This document shows positions 1 to 11,009 of a stretch of 64,000 nucleotides of DNA, one piece after another. The notes under the pieces are model-generated. The model ran no database searches. It was not told where the DNA came from and saw only the letters and a program-made list of their open reading frames with translations. The position numbers and the translations under genes were made by a program. Numbering within the stretch: the first letter of the stretch is position 1; each line of letters starts with the position of its first letter. The stretch is taken from positions 496,001-560,000 of the forward strand of contig PSQN01000015.1 of the NCBI GenBank assembly GCA_002989075.1, in the 5' to 3' direction. The stretch comes from Arthonia radiata (taxonomy: Eukaryota; Ascomycota; Arthoniomycetes; Arthoniales; Arthoniaceae).

Positions 1-12
1 ACTCTCATTTTC

Positions 13-252
13 ATGAAATATCATTGCCAACCTGATGTAACCGGTATTAACATAGGGTTGGTGGTGGACGATGCAAAGAGGGAGCAGCTCATCGGGAAGA
101 TCCAAGAAAGAATCTTCTTGCCACCGGAGGCTATGGAGGCTTTACGGTGTAAAGGCGCGCCTGAAGTCTGCTACGAGGGTTTCGATGTTGAGACCGAGAA
201 GATACTTAAGCAGTGGGAGGTCTCTGGTTGCCCCAAGCGTGAAGATGTTTGA
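13..252 (+). CDS. Unrecognised short reading frame, possibly the last exon of a gene starting outside the window
   Basis: An open frame of 79 codons runs almost from the window edge to a stop at 252. It is acidic and soluble-looking with no signal peptide or membrane segment, and contains helical, charged stretches (around VVDDAKREQL). I do not recognise the family. Its position suggests it may be the 3' end of a gene truncated by the window edge; the methionine at 13 need not be the real start. It could equally be a chance frame. Confidence 0.25.
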   Translation: MKYHCQPDVTGINIGLVVDDAKREQLIGKIQERIFLPPEAMEALRCKGAPEVCYEGFDVETEKILKQWEVSGCPKREDV

Positions 253-1300
253 AGATTCATTCAGGCCTGGTGCTACATACACTCTCACCGGAACATAGTG
301 CCACAAGTCTTTTTGCGCTCCACAGTCTTCTTATGAGAGCGACTCGGCGTCCGGTTCAGATAAGGTCTACGACACGACCAACCACACAAATCACCAGCAA
401 ATGGTTTTGCAATGAGCAAGCTCAAGTGATCTTCGACTGTGAGCGAGCAGGCAGACGTATCAATTCCATACCGGCCTTTGGCATGCAACTACCACAGCCC
501 GTCTACAGCCACACTCAGGAGGCTACATGCAGTTTTATGTACATGGTGGTAGGCTTTACCAAGGTGGCCGCTGACCCTGCGCACTGGATCAAAATGAAGG
601 CTTCGGAAGACAGCAAATAGCTTTACACCGTGCAGCCGCCTTCGTTTTTTAGCGGTTTGAATACCGATTCGGGCGCAGAATGTGTCCTATCAAAGTTGGT
701 CGATCGCTTGAAGCTTGCCTGAGCTGTTTGGAATTGTCGCGTTAGTCTTGTGAACATTCACCGTGGACTTTTTGGGCCAGCGAACCTCTTACCAGCAGTG
801 TTTCTCTATATTCATGCAGACATTGCAATAGAGAGCGTGAGTTTGGCAAAACCTAGGCGCTGGCGTGCGGGACACGCGGGAGTCTGCATGATCCCGTAGA
901 CTGGCACGACTGGGTACGTACTCCGCCAAGACCATGTCATTGGCGCTGAAAGCTCAGGTTTAGGGCCGTGCATGAGCAGCCTGCTGAAATGCTGCACGGC
1001 CACATCAGCAAGTCAGTCGTAACTGAATCCTCTTTGACAGAATATATCGCATCATGAAGGTCAAGAGCGTAGCACATCCAGTCGTTCGGCCGTTAATCAG
1101 GCAGGGAAAAGACGTCGCCGGCGAGATGCAATGCAATGAGCGTGGATGACCTTTACCCTTCTAAACGGCTTTCATTGGCCCTCGTTGCCGCTGCTGCAGC
1201 TATGCGGCGTCGTCGGTTGACCAGGCAGCGGATAGCAGGATCCCGCACAGCCCTCGAGTGACTCTTTGTAAAACCCACTTGGTGACTTATTAAAGCGCGC
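253..1300. other. Intergenic stretch, nothing supported
   Basis: Only short overlapping frames on both strands; none has a recognisable domain. No tRNA-like cloverleaf, repeat or element end was seen. Confidence 0.5.
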
Positions 1301-1360
1301 TCGCGGAGCTCGTAGCGCAAAAGACTTGTGTTAATGGTATGTCACATCCTGTGCTGAATA

Positions 1361-2710
1361 ATGTTGATAGCACCATGTATACTAATTACTCTTCTAGTCC
1401 AAGATGCTTCTGCAAGTCCGGCGAATACAACAGGGTTCGAGTTGGAGCCAGATGGTCGAGGCACTGTCGGCTTGATCTGGCAATGTCTATCGACAATCTT
1501 CCTCTGCACATATACAGTTCTCCATTTCGACATTCCGCGAGAGCCCCCACGACGGCGTAAGATTGCAGCATACTCCGCTTTCTGGATGCTCTGCGGTCTC
1601 TTGGCACCGGAAAGCATTTGCTACAAAAGCTTTCGGGAGCGCATCACAGCGAAGCGATTCGCAGACAGGTGGAACGAGTTTGCACCACAGCATGCGATCA
1701 GTTTGAAGCAAGCTTTCTATTTGATCGCTGGTGGCCTCAAAATCGAGTGCTTCGACAGGCCTCCCGAGGAGCCATTCGACCCCTATATCGACATGGCCGC
1801 GTTCTGCTACGATCTAACAAACTTCAAAGATGACGGCATGGTATTCAAAAGCCGTTTCATCGAATCTGTGTCATCTGCTTTACCCTCGGACGCCGAAATT
1901 GGAGCCTTGAGCAAAGCCGACTATCTGACCAAGCTGATCACTTGTCTTCAAGCCTTGTGGAGCCTTGTGCAAGTCGTCGGACGTCTGGCTTGGAAGATGC
2001 ACATATCTCTTTTGGAGGCTTTGACTGCTGGTTTCGTTGTCATTACGTTGCTGACATATTGTTTCTGGTTTCGCAAGCCCTACAACATCGGTCTGGCCCG
2101 TCATCACAAAGCTTCTGACAGTGTCATCAAGACGGCTTGGACACACATCCACACGGTCGGGGAGCGGAGATACGCAAATGGGGATATTTATGACAACGAC
2201 AACCATACGAACGCGCTGGCGCCTTTCAATCGCTATATCGGCTTGAAATTATCGCTTGATCCTCAATTGGAATATTTTCGAGAATGTAAAACCGACGAAA
2301 CGACTCGACCGCCACCAACCATCATCATGGACCAGGTGCCCGTTATGCTTTTTGGGCTGATCTTGGCAGCTACGCATCTCGCCGCTTGGTTCTATCCCTT
2401 TCCCACAGATGTCGAGATGTGGATGTGGAGAGTCTCGTCCATGCTCTTGGGTGCTGCTCCTTTCATCTACTGCTTCTGGAGGTACTTCGACGATATCTGG
2501 AAATATGGTCCGCGTGACGCCCCGCCTGAGAAAGCCTGGCTCTACAAGATCATGCGCAGGGTGAATGAGTACTTTTGGTTCTCCGGCCTCTCCGCCTACG
2601 TCATAGTGCGGACATACATGATCGTCGAGGTCTTCCTCAGCCTGCGCGCTGCGCCCGCCGGTGTCTACGACACGCCGAATTGGACTTCATACTGGCTTCA
2701 CATCGGCTAA
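1361..2710 (+). CDS. Uncharacterised fungal multi-pass membrane protein
   Basis: The 449-codon frame starts with a hydrophobic segment and then the block GRGTVGLIWQCLSTIFLCTY, which I recall as typical of a large family of uncharacterised filamentous-fungal membrane proteins; the name rests on that memory. Further hydrophobic segments lie near residues 215-235, 325-345, 355-375 and 395-415, suggesting a membrane protein with a long central soluble part. Start uncertain: positions 1339-1406 look like an intron (GTATGT donor, TACTAAT branch-like site, CTAG acceptor) overlapping the first codons, so the true first exon may lie upstream and replace roughly the first 15 residues. I could not find a convincing upstream start codon in frame. 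No function should be assigned. Confidence 0.8.
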   Translation: MLIAPCILITLLVQDASASPANTTGFELEPDGRGTVGLIWQCLSTIFLCTYTVLHFDIPREPPRRRKIAAYSAFWMLCGLLAPESICYKSFRERITAKRFADRWNEFAPQHAISLKQAFYLIAGGLKIECFDRPPEEPFDPYIDMAAFCYDLTNFKDDGMVFKSRFIESVSSALPSDAEIGALSKADYLTKLITCLQALWSLVQVVGRLAWKMHISLLEALTAGFVVITLLTYCFWFRKPYNIGLARHHKASDSVIKTAWTHIHTVGERRYANGDIYDNDNHTNALAPFNRYIGLKLSLDPQLEYFRECKTDETTRPPPTIIMDQVPVMLFGLILAATHLAAWFYPFPTDVEMWMWRVSSMLLGAAPFIYCFWRYFDDIWKYGPRDAPPEKAWLYKIMRRVNEYFWFSGLSAYVIVRTYMIVEVFLSLRAAPAGVYDTPNWTSYWLHIG

Positions 2711-3537
2711 GCGACGCAACAGAGTCGCTTTGAAGACTCCAAAAATGTCAAGTAATACTGAGGTGAGGCTGCTGAGACTCAATCGGTCAAAGGTATCCAA
2801 AGTGGGAAGCTTATTTGCGGGGAAGTACCAAAGACCCGTCCACGGCCCGGCAGACCCACTTCGATTGTCGTGGGGCTTCAGCTCCGTGCTTCCCGCAGCT
2901 GACTTGCATACTGAAATGTACATGAGCCCGCAGCATCATGCACCATTTCAGCTTATAATAGACATTACATCCACCAACAAGGATGGTCAGACAGGCGTTT
3001 TCCCAGGAGCATATAGACGGCATGACTGAGACTAACGTTCATCTTATTGATCAACACCACCGATCCAGACTTAACACTAACAAAGGGGCGGGCTATAGCT
3101 CGCGTTTCGATTTGAGACACAAATCAGCAGGATGGATTGGAGATTGCCCGGGAACTCGCCTTGTTGAACTCGCTGGATTGGGTTGACACACGGTTACAAG
3201 TCCATAGATACGTTTATGGGACTGATCGATGTTGCGATGATGGTTAATTTACTTGAAGCTGGGTGTCTGTTCGTTTCCTTTGGTATGTCATGTCCCTCGC
3301 GATTCCGGGAGGGACGTTAGCACGACTACTGATCGATCGCGATAACCGAGGAATTTAATTTGAAGTGTGCTTTATACGACCGGACATTGCACTCGCAGGA
3401 GGCGGAAAACGGCATCTTGAGATAGTACGACTCGGTTAGCGTGCACTACTCACGCTGGTTTCTCCCTCTCGTGCTATCACATCTTCGCGAAACGCACTGT
3501 TCCGCAAGTCCACAAGCGTGTTTCATCCACAACACAA
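2711..3537. other. Intergenic stretch, nothing supported
   Basis: Between the membrane-protein gene and the 3' end of the dehydrogenase gene. Short frames only; no repeats or RNA genes recognised. Confidence 0.5.
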
Positions 3538-4543
3538 TCAGATCAGCCCTCTCCCCAGCGACATGCACGCATCGATCACCAGCGATACTCCGCCAATGTA
3601 GCTCGCCTCCGGACTGCACAGAAATGGGATCGCCGCAGCAGCCTCTTCAACCGTTGCCATCCGCCCCGGCGGACTCAGGTGCTCAATCGCCTTCCGTGAC
3701 TCTGGCGCCCGCTTGATGTTCTTCTCCATCATTGGCGTGTCCACCCATCCAGGACACAAACAATTAATCCTAACACCTCCGCGGGAGTACTCAACCGCTG
3801 TTTTCATCATTCTCAGCTCGGCCTATTCTTCCACGGGGGGTAAGATGACTCACCGGCAACCTCGGTGAGGCCTCTCGCTGCGTATTTGGAAGCGGAGTAT
3901 TGGACGTTGTTGGGGACGGGGACAACGGCGGCCAGAGATGCGACATTGACGATTGCGCCGCGACCAACGGCGCGCGTGCCACTCCGCCCCGTGACGTGTT
4001 TTTCGGATTGGGTTTCCATGACTTTCGCGACCGCGGAAGTGCAGAGGAGGAGGCCAGTGGCATTGATCTCATGCAGGTGGTGGAACTCGTCGAGACTGAA
4101 ATCGCTGACGGGTTTGTCCGTCGACGGCCCTATCTATTACATATTTCATTAATGGGATCTGATTGAAGCCGAATGGAGTCGCGTCAGAGAGAAGTGATAC
4201 TCACTCCGGCACAATGCGCGGCGTAGTCAATGCGCCCGAACTCCTTGACTGTCTGATTCACGACATGATGCACTTCCTCCGGCTTCGTCACATCGACTTT
4301 CATCGCGATGGCGCGGTAATTGGCGCTGGAGGCGAATTGTTTGCTGTGGTCTGCGGCGGCTTTCGCAGTGTTCTCGTCAATATCCGCAAAGACTACCCCG
4401 GCGGCGCCGTGTTCGGCGAATTGGTAGGCGGTTTCGCGACCGATGCCGCTTCCTTTGAGAATTTTTATGAAATGGCTCGGACGATGACCTTTCTGTTACA
4501 TACCTGCGCCTGTCACAAACGCAAACCCTTGGAGGGGCCTCAT
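3538..4543 (-). CDS. Short-chain dehydrogenase/reductase (SDR), four exons
   Basis: A classical NAD(P)-binding oxidoreductase. Exon 1 begins MRPLQGFAFVTGAG at 4543; a GTATGT intron (about 4502-4453) joins it to SGIGRETAYQFAEHG, giving the nucleotide-binding motif TGAGSGIG. Further on are ADID (cofactor preference region), HCAG (in place of the usual NNAG), NVAS (catalytic Ser) and YSASK (catalytic Tyr and Lys), then CLCPGWVDTPM after the third intron. The final frame ends IDACMSLGRGLI. The junction near 3857-3813 is not resolved: the obvious GTGAGT donor leaves a phase that does not match the downstream MMKTAVEYSRGG frame, so either a non-obvious splice site is used or there is a small frame disruption. 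Substrate unknown. It starts about 0.3 kb from a polyketide synthase remnant on the opposite strand, which fits, but does not prove, an origin in a secondary-metabolite locus. Confidence 0.85.
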
Positions 4544-4839
4544 CGTGTTTCTGGGAAGCTTCCTGGAACTTAGACGGATGATCAATGAGCGGAAAATTTT
4601 GGGTGTTGGGGTTCTTTTGCCGTTAGGCATCAGCTCTTCCGAGAAGACTCGGACGAAAGGGACGGCACTGTCTAGCTGTACGATGCTGCTGCCTGCTGCC
4701 TTGCGTGCCACATCGACGCCGAGGACCGCTCATTTATGTCAGTGGATGCGGACAGGGTCTCGCAGGCAACGCTGCATGTCGGGGACCATGCATGCGAAGG
4801 CAGCGGATGAAACGTACGCCTGCTTGCTTGGTAGATCCA

Positions 4840-5776
4840 TGTTCGGACACTCCAGGATATGGGGGACACGAAGGGCCCAGGCGTTATACAAGCTGCAATG
4901 GCACTCTCAGAGGCACTGTTCATCCGGATGAGCGCCTCGGCCTGGCATCACGCCCTCAGACCCAAAGTTCAGGGGACACTGAACTTGCACCACGCACTCA
5001 AAGACCACGAACCTACTCTCGATTTCTTCGCCCTGACCTCCTCAGTCTCGAGCAGTGTGGGAACAGCTACAGAGTCCAACTACTGCGCAGCCAACGCGTT
5101 TCTGGATGCTTTTGCTAATTGGCGGCGTGGTCAGGGGCTCAAATGTATTTTCATTGGCCTCGGCATGCTATCTGAGGTTGGCTATCTCCACGAACATGAA
5201 GAGATCCAACAATTGTTGTTGCGCAAAGGCGTGCACCCGATTAACGAAGAGGAAATGCTTCACCTTGTCGAGATTGCACTTTTGGACGATCAACGGTTCG
5301 TCCAGACACCTGCTTACAAGACGGAAGATGTGTTTTCGCGCTCTGACGGCCACATAATCTCGGGTCTGGAACTCGTTGGCCTAGACAGGCAGCGCCATCG
5401 CGGATTCGAAGGGCACAGCCATGTGCTGGATGATCCGCGCGCTGCACTCCTTGCGCGAAACTACTTCGCGAACGAAGAAAAAGGGGGAGACAACACTGCT
5501 GCATCAGCTTTCAACAAAGGAAGACCTGTGCAACAGACTATGCGAGAAGTGGTAGCAAACAAGCTCTCGAACTTGCTGCTGGTGCCAGTGCAAGACTTCG
5601 AAGATGATAAGTTGCTGGCGGATTTCAGTCTTGACTCGATGCTGGCAGCTGAGTTCCGAGGGCATGTGTTTCGAACGTTGAAGGTAGATGTGCCGTTCAT
5701 GATAATACTGAGCCAGACGGCGAGTATCACAAGTCTGACACAATTGATCATGGAGAAGCTCGGTGACGGGCAGTGA
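4840..5776 (+). pseudogene. Truncated polyketide synthase: end of ketoreductase domain plus acyl-carrier domain
   Basis: The 305-codon frame from 4859 carries GPGVIQAAMALSEALF and RPKVQGTLNLHHAL followed by SSVSSSVGTATESNYCAANA, the second half of the psi-ketoreductase domain of highly reducing fungal polyketide synthases. A linker of about 90 residues leads to a carrier domain whose attachment site is in LADFSLDSMLAAEFRG (Ser of DSM carries phosphopantetheine). The frame stops a normal distance after the carrier domain, so the C-terminus looks natural. What is missing is everything upstream: a complete enzyme would need about 2,000 more residues, but a stop lies just before 4840 and the neighbouring SDR gene begins at 4543 on the other strand. 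I therefore call a 5'-truncated remnant, not a working synthase. Confidence 0.8.
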
Positions 5777-6410
5777 TGGGGATGAACGTTAAAGAACATG
5801 GTTGGTATGGTTACAGTAGTATATATTCGGTATGTTAAGGCCTATGCTGGCATCGGTTTTTTAACTTTGAGCTGCGCTAGTCGCAAAACCTACGTCACGT
5901 TCAACATACCACCCCATCCATGTGCAGCCCTTTGTCTATCACCGCAGTGTTCCATCCACGCTGTAGCAACAATCCGGCTCATCCCCCACCAGCTCTAATT
6001 ACATTCCCCACGCTCACATCCCTCCAACGTCACTTCGGTGTAGAGGGGTGCAAAAAATGCGATCTTGCGTCGCGGGTGATGCTCGTGGCTGCGAAGTCTT
6101 TGATTAGTCGGTCCATGGTGGGGACTGAAACTGAGGCCGATCGGGCACTCATTGAGGGTGCGTGGTAGCAGTGATTCAAACATGACGAGTCGATGTTCGT
6201 TGGATGCTTGTACAAAGCGAAGGGTATTGCAAGATGTTGCAGTATGCTAGAGTGATTTTGACTGTGTTGTGTTCCCCTCAGGCAACCGTTACAAGACTGG
6301 GTACCGCTATGCTAGTACGGGAAGTTGATTTGGCTTGCATGAGAGTGCTGCTGTCTCGGCGAGTGTACAATTTCTGCTGTACGTGCAAGGGGCTTCGTAG
6401 GCTTTGATGC
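5777..6410. other. Intergenic stretch, nothing supported
   Basis: Spacer between two genes that converge here. Short frames only, no domain recognised. Confidence 0.5.
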
Positions 6411-7319
6411 TCAATGTGGATTGATATAGCCTTTGTACCAAGTCGTACTACCACCAGGGACGTTGAAGCTCTGATGCGAAGGATAATATGAGCACATCAA
6501 CGGATATGTGTGTGGAGCTTGAGTATGAGGCTGGACAGGCTGCTTCGCATCTTCCGTCTGTTTGCGGCATTCCTGTTTGCTTGCACGCTGGACACCGAGC
6601 TTTGCCAATTCTTTTGGAGACATCGTGATCTTCAAGACCCTCGTAAGGCGCTCTCTGACTTGCCAAATTTCTTCCAGAGCTTCGTCAGCTCTTTTGATGA
6701 CAGTAGCCAGCTCGCGGGTGGGTAGCATGCTAGCAGACATGAAGTCCTGAATTGTGAGGGTGTTGAAATGATCCAGGTCTCGAGATAAAGAGGTCGCAAG
6801 GTACTTCTCTCGTAATTGCCCGAATAGGTTCCCGCGCTGTTCGAGGGCGCGCCTCTGGTGGTCCTGCACGATTCGGTGGGTGAGTTTGAGCGCGCAGCGA
6901 TTGACGCGGCTCAATGTGGAGATAGATGTATGGTAAGGAATTGGGTCCTTCTGGAAGAAACCTCGAGGATTTGGATTCTTGCAAAGATCGCGGAGGTCTG
7001 CGTCCAGGCGGTGACAGATGACTTCGTAGAGGATGTCCTCCGGTAACGATGGCGGAATAGTCGGTTTCCAATCCATGGGGTCTTCAGGTCGTGAGTCGCT
7101 GTCCGAGTGGGGAGTCGTCTGCTGAGCTGTTTGATCCATGTTGCTGTTGGATATGTGGCTGCTTGATAGTGCTGGTGAAGCTTGCCCACTGTCTGAATTC
7201 ATCGTTAAATTGGTGGGCGCAGGTTTCGATAGCTGGGATGCAGTCGCTGGCTTTGGGACTTTCTGCAGCGCATTGTGCAGAGCAAACCGGCGCGCTGGGC
7301 TGACTTGATCTGGCTTCAT
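6411..7319 (-). CDS. Uncharacterised protein with Ser/Pro-rich N-terminus
   Basis: A single 302-codon frame. Residues 1-85 are low-complexity (Ser, Pro, Thr, Gln, Asp). Near residue 90 comes LPEDILYEVICHRLDADL, resembling the start of an F-box-like or F-box-adjacent helix, followed by a region rich in Arg and Leu helices (about 130-245). The tail is Gln/Pro/His/Tyr-rich. No catalytic motif, signal peptide or membrane span. The F-box resemblance is weak and I would not name it on that basis. Confidence 0.6.
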   Translation of the reverse strand: MKPDQVSPARRFALHNALQKVPKPATASQLSKPAPTNLTMNSDSGQASPALSSSHISNSNMDQTAQQTTPHSDSDSRPEDPMDWKPTIPPSLPEDILYEVICHRLDADLRDLCKNPNPRGFFQKDPIPYHTSISTLSRVNRCALKLTHRIVQDHQRRALEQRGNLFGQLREKYLATSLSRDLDHFNTLTIQDFMSASMLPTRELATVIKRADEALEEIWQVRERLTRVLKITMSPKELAKLGVQRASKQECRKQTEDAKQPVQPHTQAPHTYPLMCSYYPSHQSFNVPGGSTTWYKGYINPH

Positions 7320-7669
7320 ACTTGACCGTTAGCGAAATTGACACACTGGGTGCAAACGCGATGCTGCAGCACGGGCATGTGCACAATCAGTCAAGTTCTA
7401 AACGATCAGCCTTGTTGTCACACGTAGACAGCCGTCTGCCAATGTTATGCCTGGATGACGAAAGTATGATGAAATTTGATGGCGAGCGGGGCACTTCAGG
7501 TGAAGCAGTGGCACTCAGTCAAGCAGCTTACGAGGAGTATAATAGAACGAGCCAAGCGCACGTTGTACGAGAGGTTTCAGAGTGTTCGGCATGCGAATTC
7601 ACAAAGGAGAGCAAACACTCAACGATCTCGACCAAAGCAGGCAGCAACACCCAAAATCCGCTTGGCTGC
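7320..7669. other. Spacer upstream of the 6.4-7.3 kb gene
   Basis: Presumed promoter side of the minus-strand gene ending at 7319. No convincing TATA box or gene. Confidence 0.4.
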
Positions 7670-8665
7670 TGCAGGCTAGCGTACTCTAGCTCTTAGCGTA
7701 TCCTTGCTCACAATCGACAAATCGCCTGCCATCCCTGCACCGTCCACCCTATCAAGATAGAAATTCCATATTCAAAATCGGCTTAAAAAGTTGACCTTAG
7801 CGATGTTCCCCAGTAGGATTAGCAAAATAGGTGCAGGTTTCGCAGAGTTGTGCAGAGAGGTTTGGACACAAGCCGCTTGGCTGGATTGGTCGCTAGCTCC
7901 TTCCCCATTAAGGCCGGATTGACAGAGTGCTTCCTGCTCCTTCCACATCAACACCGTAATAATGCGCCCTCGATTTTCGGAATCAGCACAAAAAGCTGAC
8001 CTTAGTGATGTTCCCCAGTAGAATTAACAAAATCGGTGGAGGTTCTGTTCTCCCGGTCCCCTGCTGCGCAGCGGCTATTCTGTACGCGCCAATGTACTAG
8101 CGCGCTCGCATGCTCCTTGCAACAAAACGCACGCCACGGCCGCACCATCCGCGCCATCAAAAGCTCGACCTCAAATTCGGAATCAGCGCAGAAACTTCAC
8201 CTTGGCGATGTCACCCACCAGAATTAGCAAAATTGGTGGAGGTTTCGTTCGTCGGCTACTTCTGGTGCCATGCAAACCCGCGCTAGCGGTCTTAGCGTCC
8301 ATTCAGCGCTTGCATCGACAAAATGCTTGCCAACGGCGCGACATCCACGCTACCAAATTGTAAGGTACAGAATCGTAACCAGCACAAAAAGCCCGCCTTG
8401 GCGATGTTTCCTGGTAAACTCATCAAAATCGGTGGAGATTTCACCCATTGACTGAGCTCTGCGGCCAAGGGGCGAAAAATGCGCTAGTGGTCTTAGCGTC
8501 CGTTTAGTTCTCAGATTGAGAAAATGTTCGCCGTCGGCGCAGCTTCAACGCTATTGGAATGCAAATTGCGGAATCGGAATCAGCGGTGAAGGTTCACCTT
8601 AGCGATGTTTCCATGTGAATTTGGCGGAATAGGTGGAAGATTTGCAGAAATAGCGCAAGAGGTCA
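7670..8665. repeat. Diverged ~200 bp tandem repeat, five units
   Basis: The core CCTTAGCGATGTTCCC (and variants) followed by a conserved AAAATCGGTGGAGGTTT-like block recurs at 7795, 8000, 8200, 8396 and 8597: spacings 205, 200, 196 and 201 bp. Upstream parts of the units also match: a CTTAGCGTCC-like block, then an AAAATGC.TGCC.. block, then CGGAATCAGCRCA just before each core. Units differ at perhaps a quarter of positions, so this is an old array. No unit keeps an open frame through it, and no transposon end or coding similarity was seen. Confidence 0.85.
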
Positions 8666-8886
8666 GTTGTGTTGCAGATCTCGATTGGGATACGGTTTGC
8701 CTTCAGGCGTATCTGGTTCACGGGGAGTTGCAAGACGGACGAACAACTTGCATCGGTAGCGAGCTAATGTGTCCCATTGAGTAGTTCGCCGACCAACGTC
8801 GCATTTCAAGCAGTCTATTAGCTTCTATCGCCCATTTATGAATCGACCAAGGAGAACTGCACGCATATCTCAATGCTGTGCATAGC

Positions 8887-11009
8887 TCAAGCTGCACTGA
8901 CATGCTGATATCTCTGGTTATGACTCGCCATCGCGCGTCCACTTGGATCTCGCTCTTTGCTCCACGTCGGCGTCCATCGCTCCACTGTGCCCGCGCAGCT
9001 GGGAGGGAAGTGCTCGTCGAACATGCAGCGGTACCAGTAAGCCTCCTTTGTGTCCGGGACATCGCCCCCCCACTCTGCCTTCGGGTGCTTGAGCTGTTCA
9101 TCTGTGACATGCAGCTCCGCGTTATCTCTCAGCGCGTCGATCCAGCCGTATCCAACACCGTCTGAGAATTGCTCCTTCTGCCGATAGAGAATATTATGAG
9201 GTAGGTAAGGGTTCTCGGGTGTGTCGAACGCTTTCCGGAGGATGTACTTCTCAAGGCGGTCTGGATGTCCAGGTGGCCGAATCATCTTGTCCTTGGGGTC
9301 AATACCCATGGCGACATCTAAAAACTGTTTGTCCAAGAACGGGACGCGAGCTTCTACACCCCATGCCGAAGTGGACTTGTTTGCACGCAGACAGTCGGCA
9401 AGATGGAGGTTCTTGACTCGTCGTACGCACTCCTCGTGAAACTCCTTCGGCCCAGGTGCATTGGCAAAGTAAAGGTACCCGCCGAAGATCTCGTCACTAC
9501 CTTCGCCAGAGAGTACCATCTTGACGCCCATTGCTTTGATCTTGCGCGATAGGAGGAACATTGGTGTTGACGCGCGGATGGTAGTTACATCGTACGTCTC
9601 GAGGTGATAGATGACATCCGTGAGGGCATTGAGGCCATCTTCAATGGTGAACGTGAAGGCGTGGTGACGGGTACCGAGGAACTTTGCGACTTCGAGCGCG
9701 GCTTTCGAATCAGGCGCACCAGGCAAACCGATCGAGAATGAGTTCAGCTGGGCGAGAACGGGCAGGCCGGAGAGGTGATCTGAGTCGTCAATGCCAACGA
9801 CTTCAGTGGTAGAGACAGACTCGGCGGTCGAGTTCGGCACGCCATTGGGCTGTGAGGGATACCCATTGACGCCATTCTGCTGCTGTGAGCGATAGGCGGC
9901 TTGGACCCGGATCGTTTCTCGCTGCGCAATGGCCGCGACAAGGGAAGAGTCAAGACCACCAGAAAGGAGCACGCCGTACGGTACCTCGGCCATGAGACGT
10001 TTCCGCACCGATCGCTCGAATGTTTGCCGCAGGAGTGTGTAGTCAACAGGCGTCGTCGGCGTCGCGAGAGGGTTCATCAACCACGAAGGCTTGTAATATC
10101 GGTCGACTTTGTTGGTCTTGGAGTCGTAAAAGTGGCCCGGTGGGAAGGCAATAATGTCGTCGCATACGGGATGTAAGCACTTCAGTTCCGAGGCAAAATA
10201 GACTGCGTTTGGAGTCTGCGATGATCTTCCCATATAGAACGTGGTAATGCCGATTGGATCGCGCGCGGCGACGATCCGGTCCTGCACCTTGTCGTGAAGC
10301 ACCCATGAGAACATGCCATCCAGATACGTAGGAGCGTCGGCGCCATACTCTTGATACTACTTTTCGATCAGCATCGGTCTCGCTCAAAACTTCGCTTGAT
10401 GCGCGTACCAGGGGTATTATGACTTCGCAATCCGAATGTGTCTTGAATTTGTAGGGCTTCTTGAGCTGACCTCGAAGAATCTTGTGGTTGTAAATTTCGC
10501 CATTGACGGCGAGCGCTATCGTGCCATCATCGCTAACGAGAGGCTGAGCGCCGGTATCTGTTCAGCAGGTCAGTTCCTGCGCATTCATGCTTGAGGAGAG
10601 GGTCTCGCAACGGACCTACACCAACGATGCTGAGTCGCTCATGGACGAGGACTGCGTTCTGTTAGCAGCGATCCCTGCGGCCATTGAAGGAGCACGACGC
10701 ACTGGTGTTGTTCGCGACGAGGTTTCCACCTGTCTGCTGTCAACCGCTGTCCTTAACATGATGAACGCTCTTGCTCACTCCAATCGGGGCCTCGATGTCG
10801 GACACTAGTATTGCGTTATCAGTAGGGAGTAGAGCATCGACAAGGCTAGCCGCGACATACGCTTTGCCTAACCTTAAAGCTTGAGGCTTGAATTTCTGAA
10901 CATCAGGATGGCTGTGGAGCTATCAGTCACTTCTGTGTTGCTCAGCATTGGTTCTTGGCCAACGACGTGTGGCAGTTGCTTACTGGTGACAGGCGAAAAT
11001 GCCACACAT
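8887..11009 (-). CDS. Asparagine synthetase (glutamine-hydrolysing), seven exons
   Basis: Makes asparagine from aspartate, ATP and glutamine in the cytosol. Exon 1 (11009-10984) encodes MCGIFACH, whose Cys2 is the glutaminase nucleophile. Small exons then add [48 protein letters not shown] and [16 protein letters not shown], all signatures of the class II amidotransferase domain. The last exon (10356-8887) carries [10 protein letters not shown], the ATP-binding PP-loop LLSGGLDSS, and the synthetase domain to the stop. Introns are short (GTAAGC, GTATGT, GTGAGC, GTACGC donors); the splice between the fourth and fifth small exons (about 10729-10658) is not fixed. An insertion of roughly 50 residues rich in Gln, Asn and Ser follows the PP-loop region (around [20 protein letters not shown]), a place where I expect low conservation. 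Orthologue of yeast ASN1/ASN2. Confidence 0.95.

Noticed and set aside
7670-8665. CRISPR-like array
   Set aside because: Units are ~200 bp, diverged and without unique short spacers, and the genome is eukaryotic; it is an ordinary tandem repeat.
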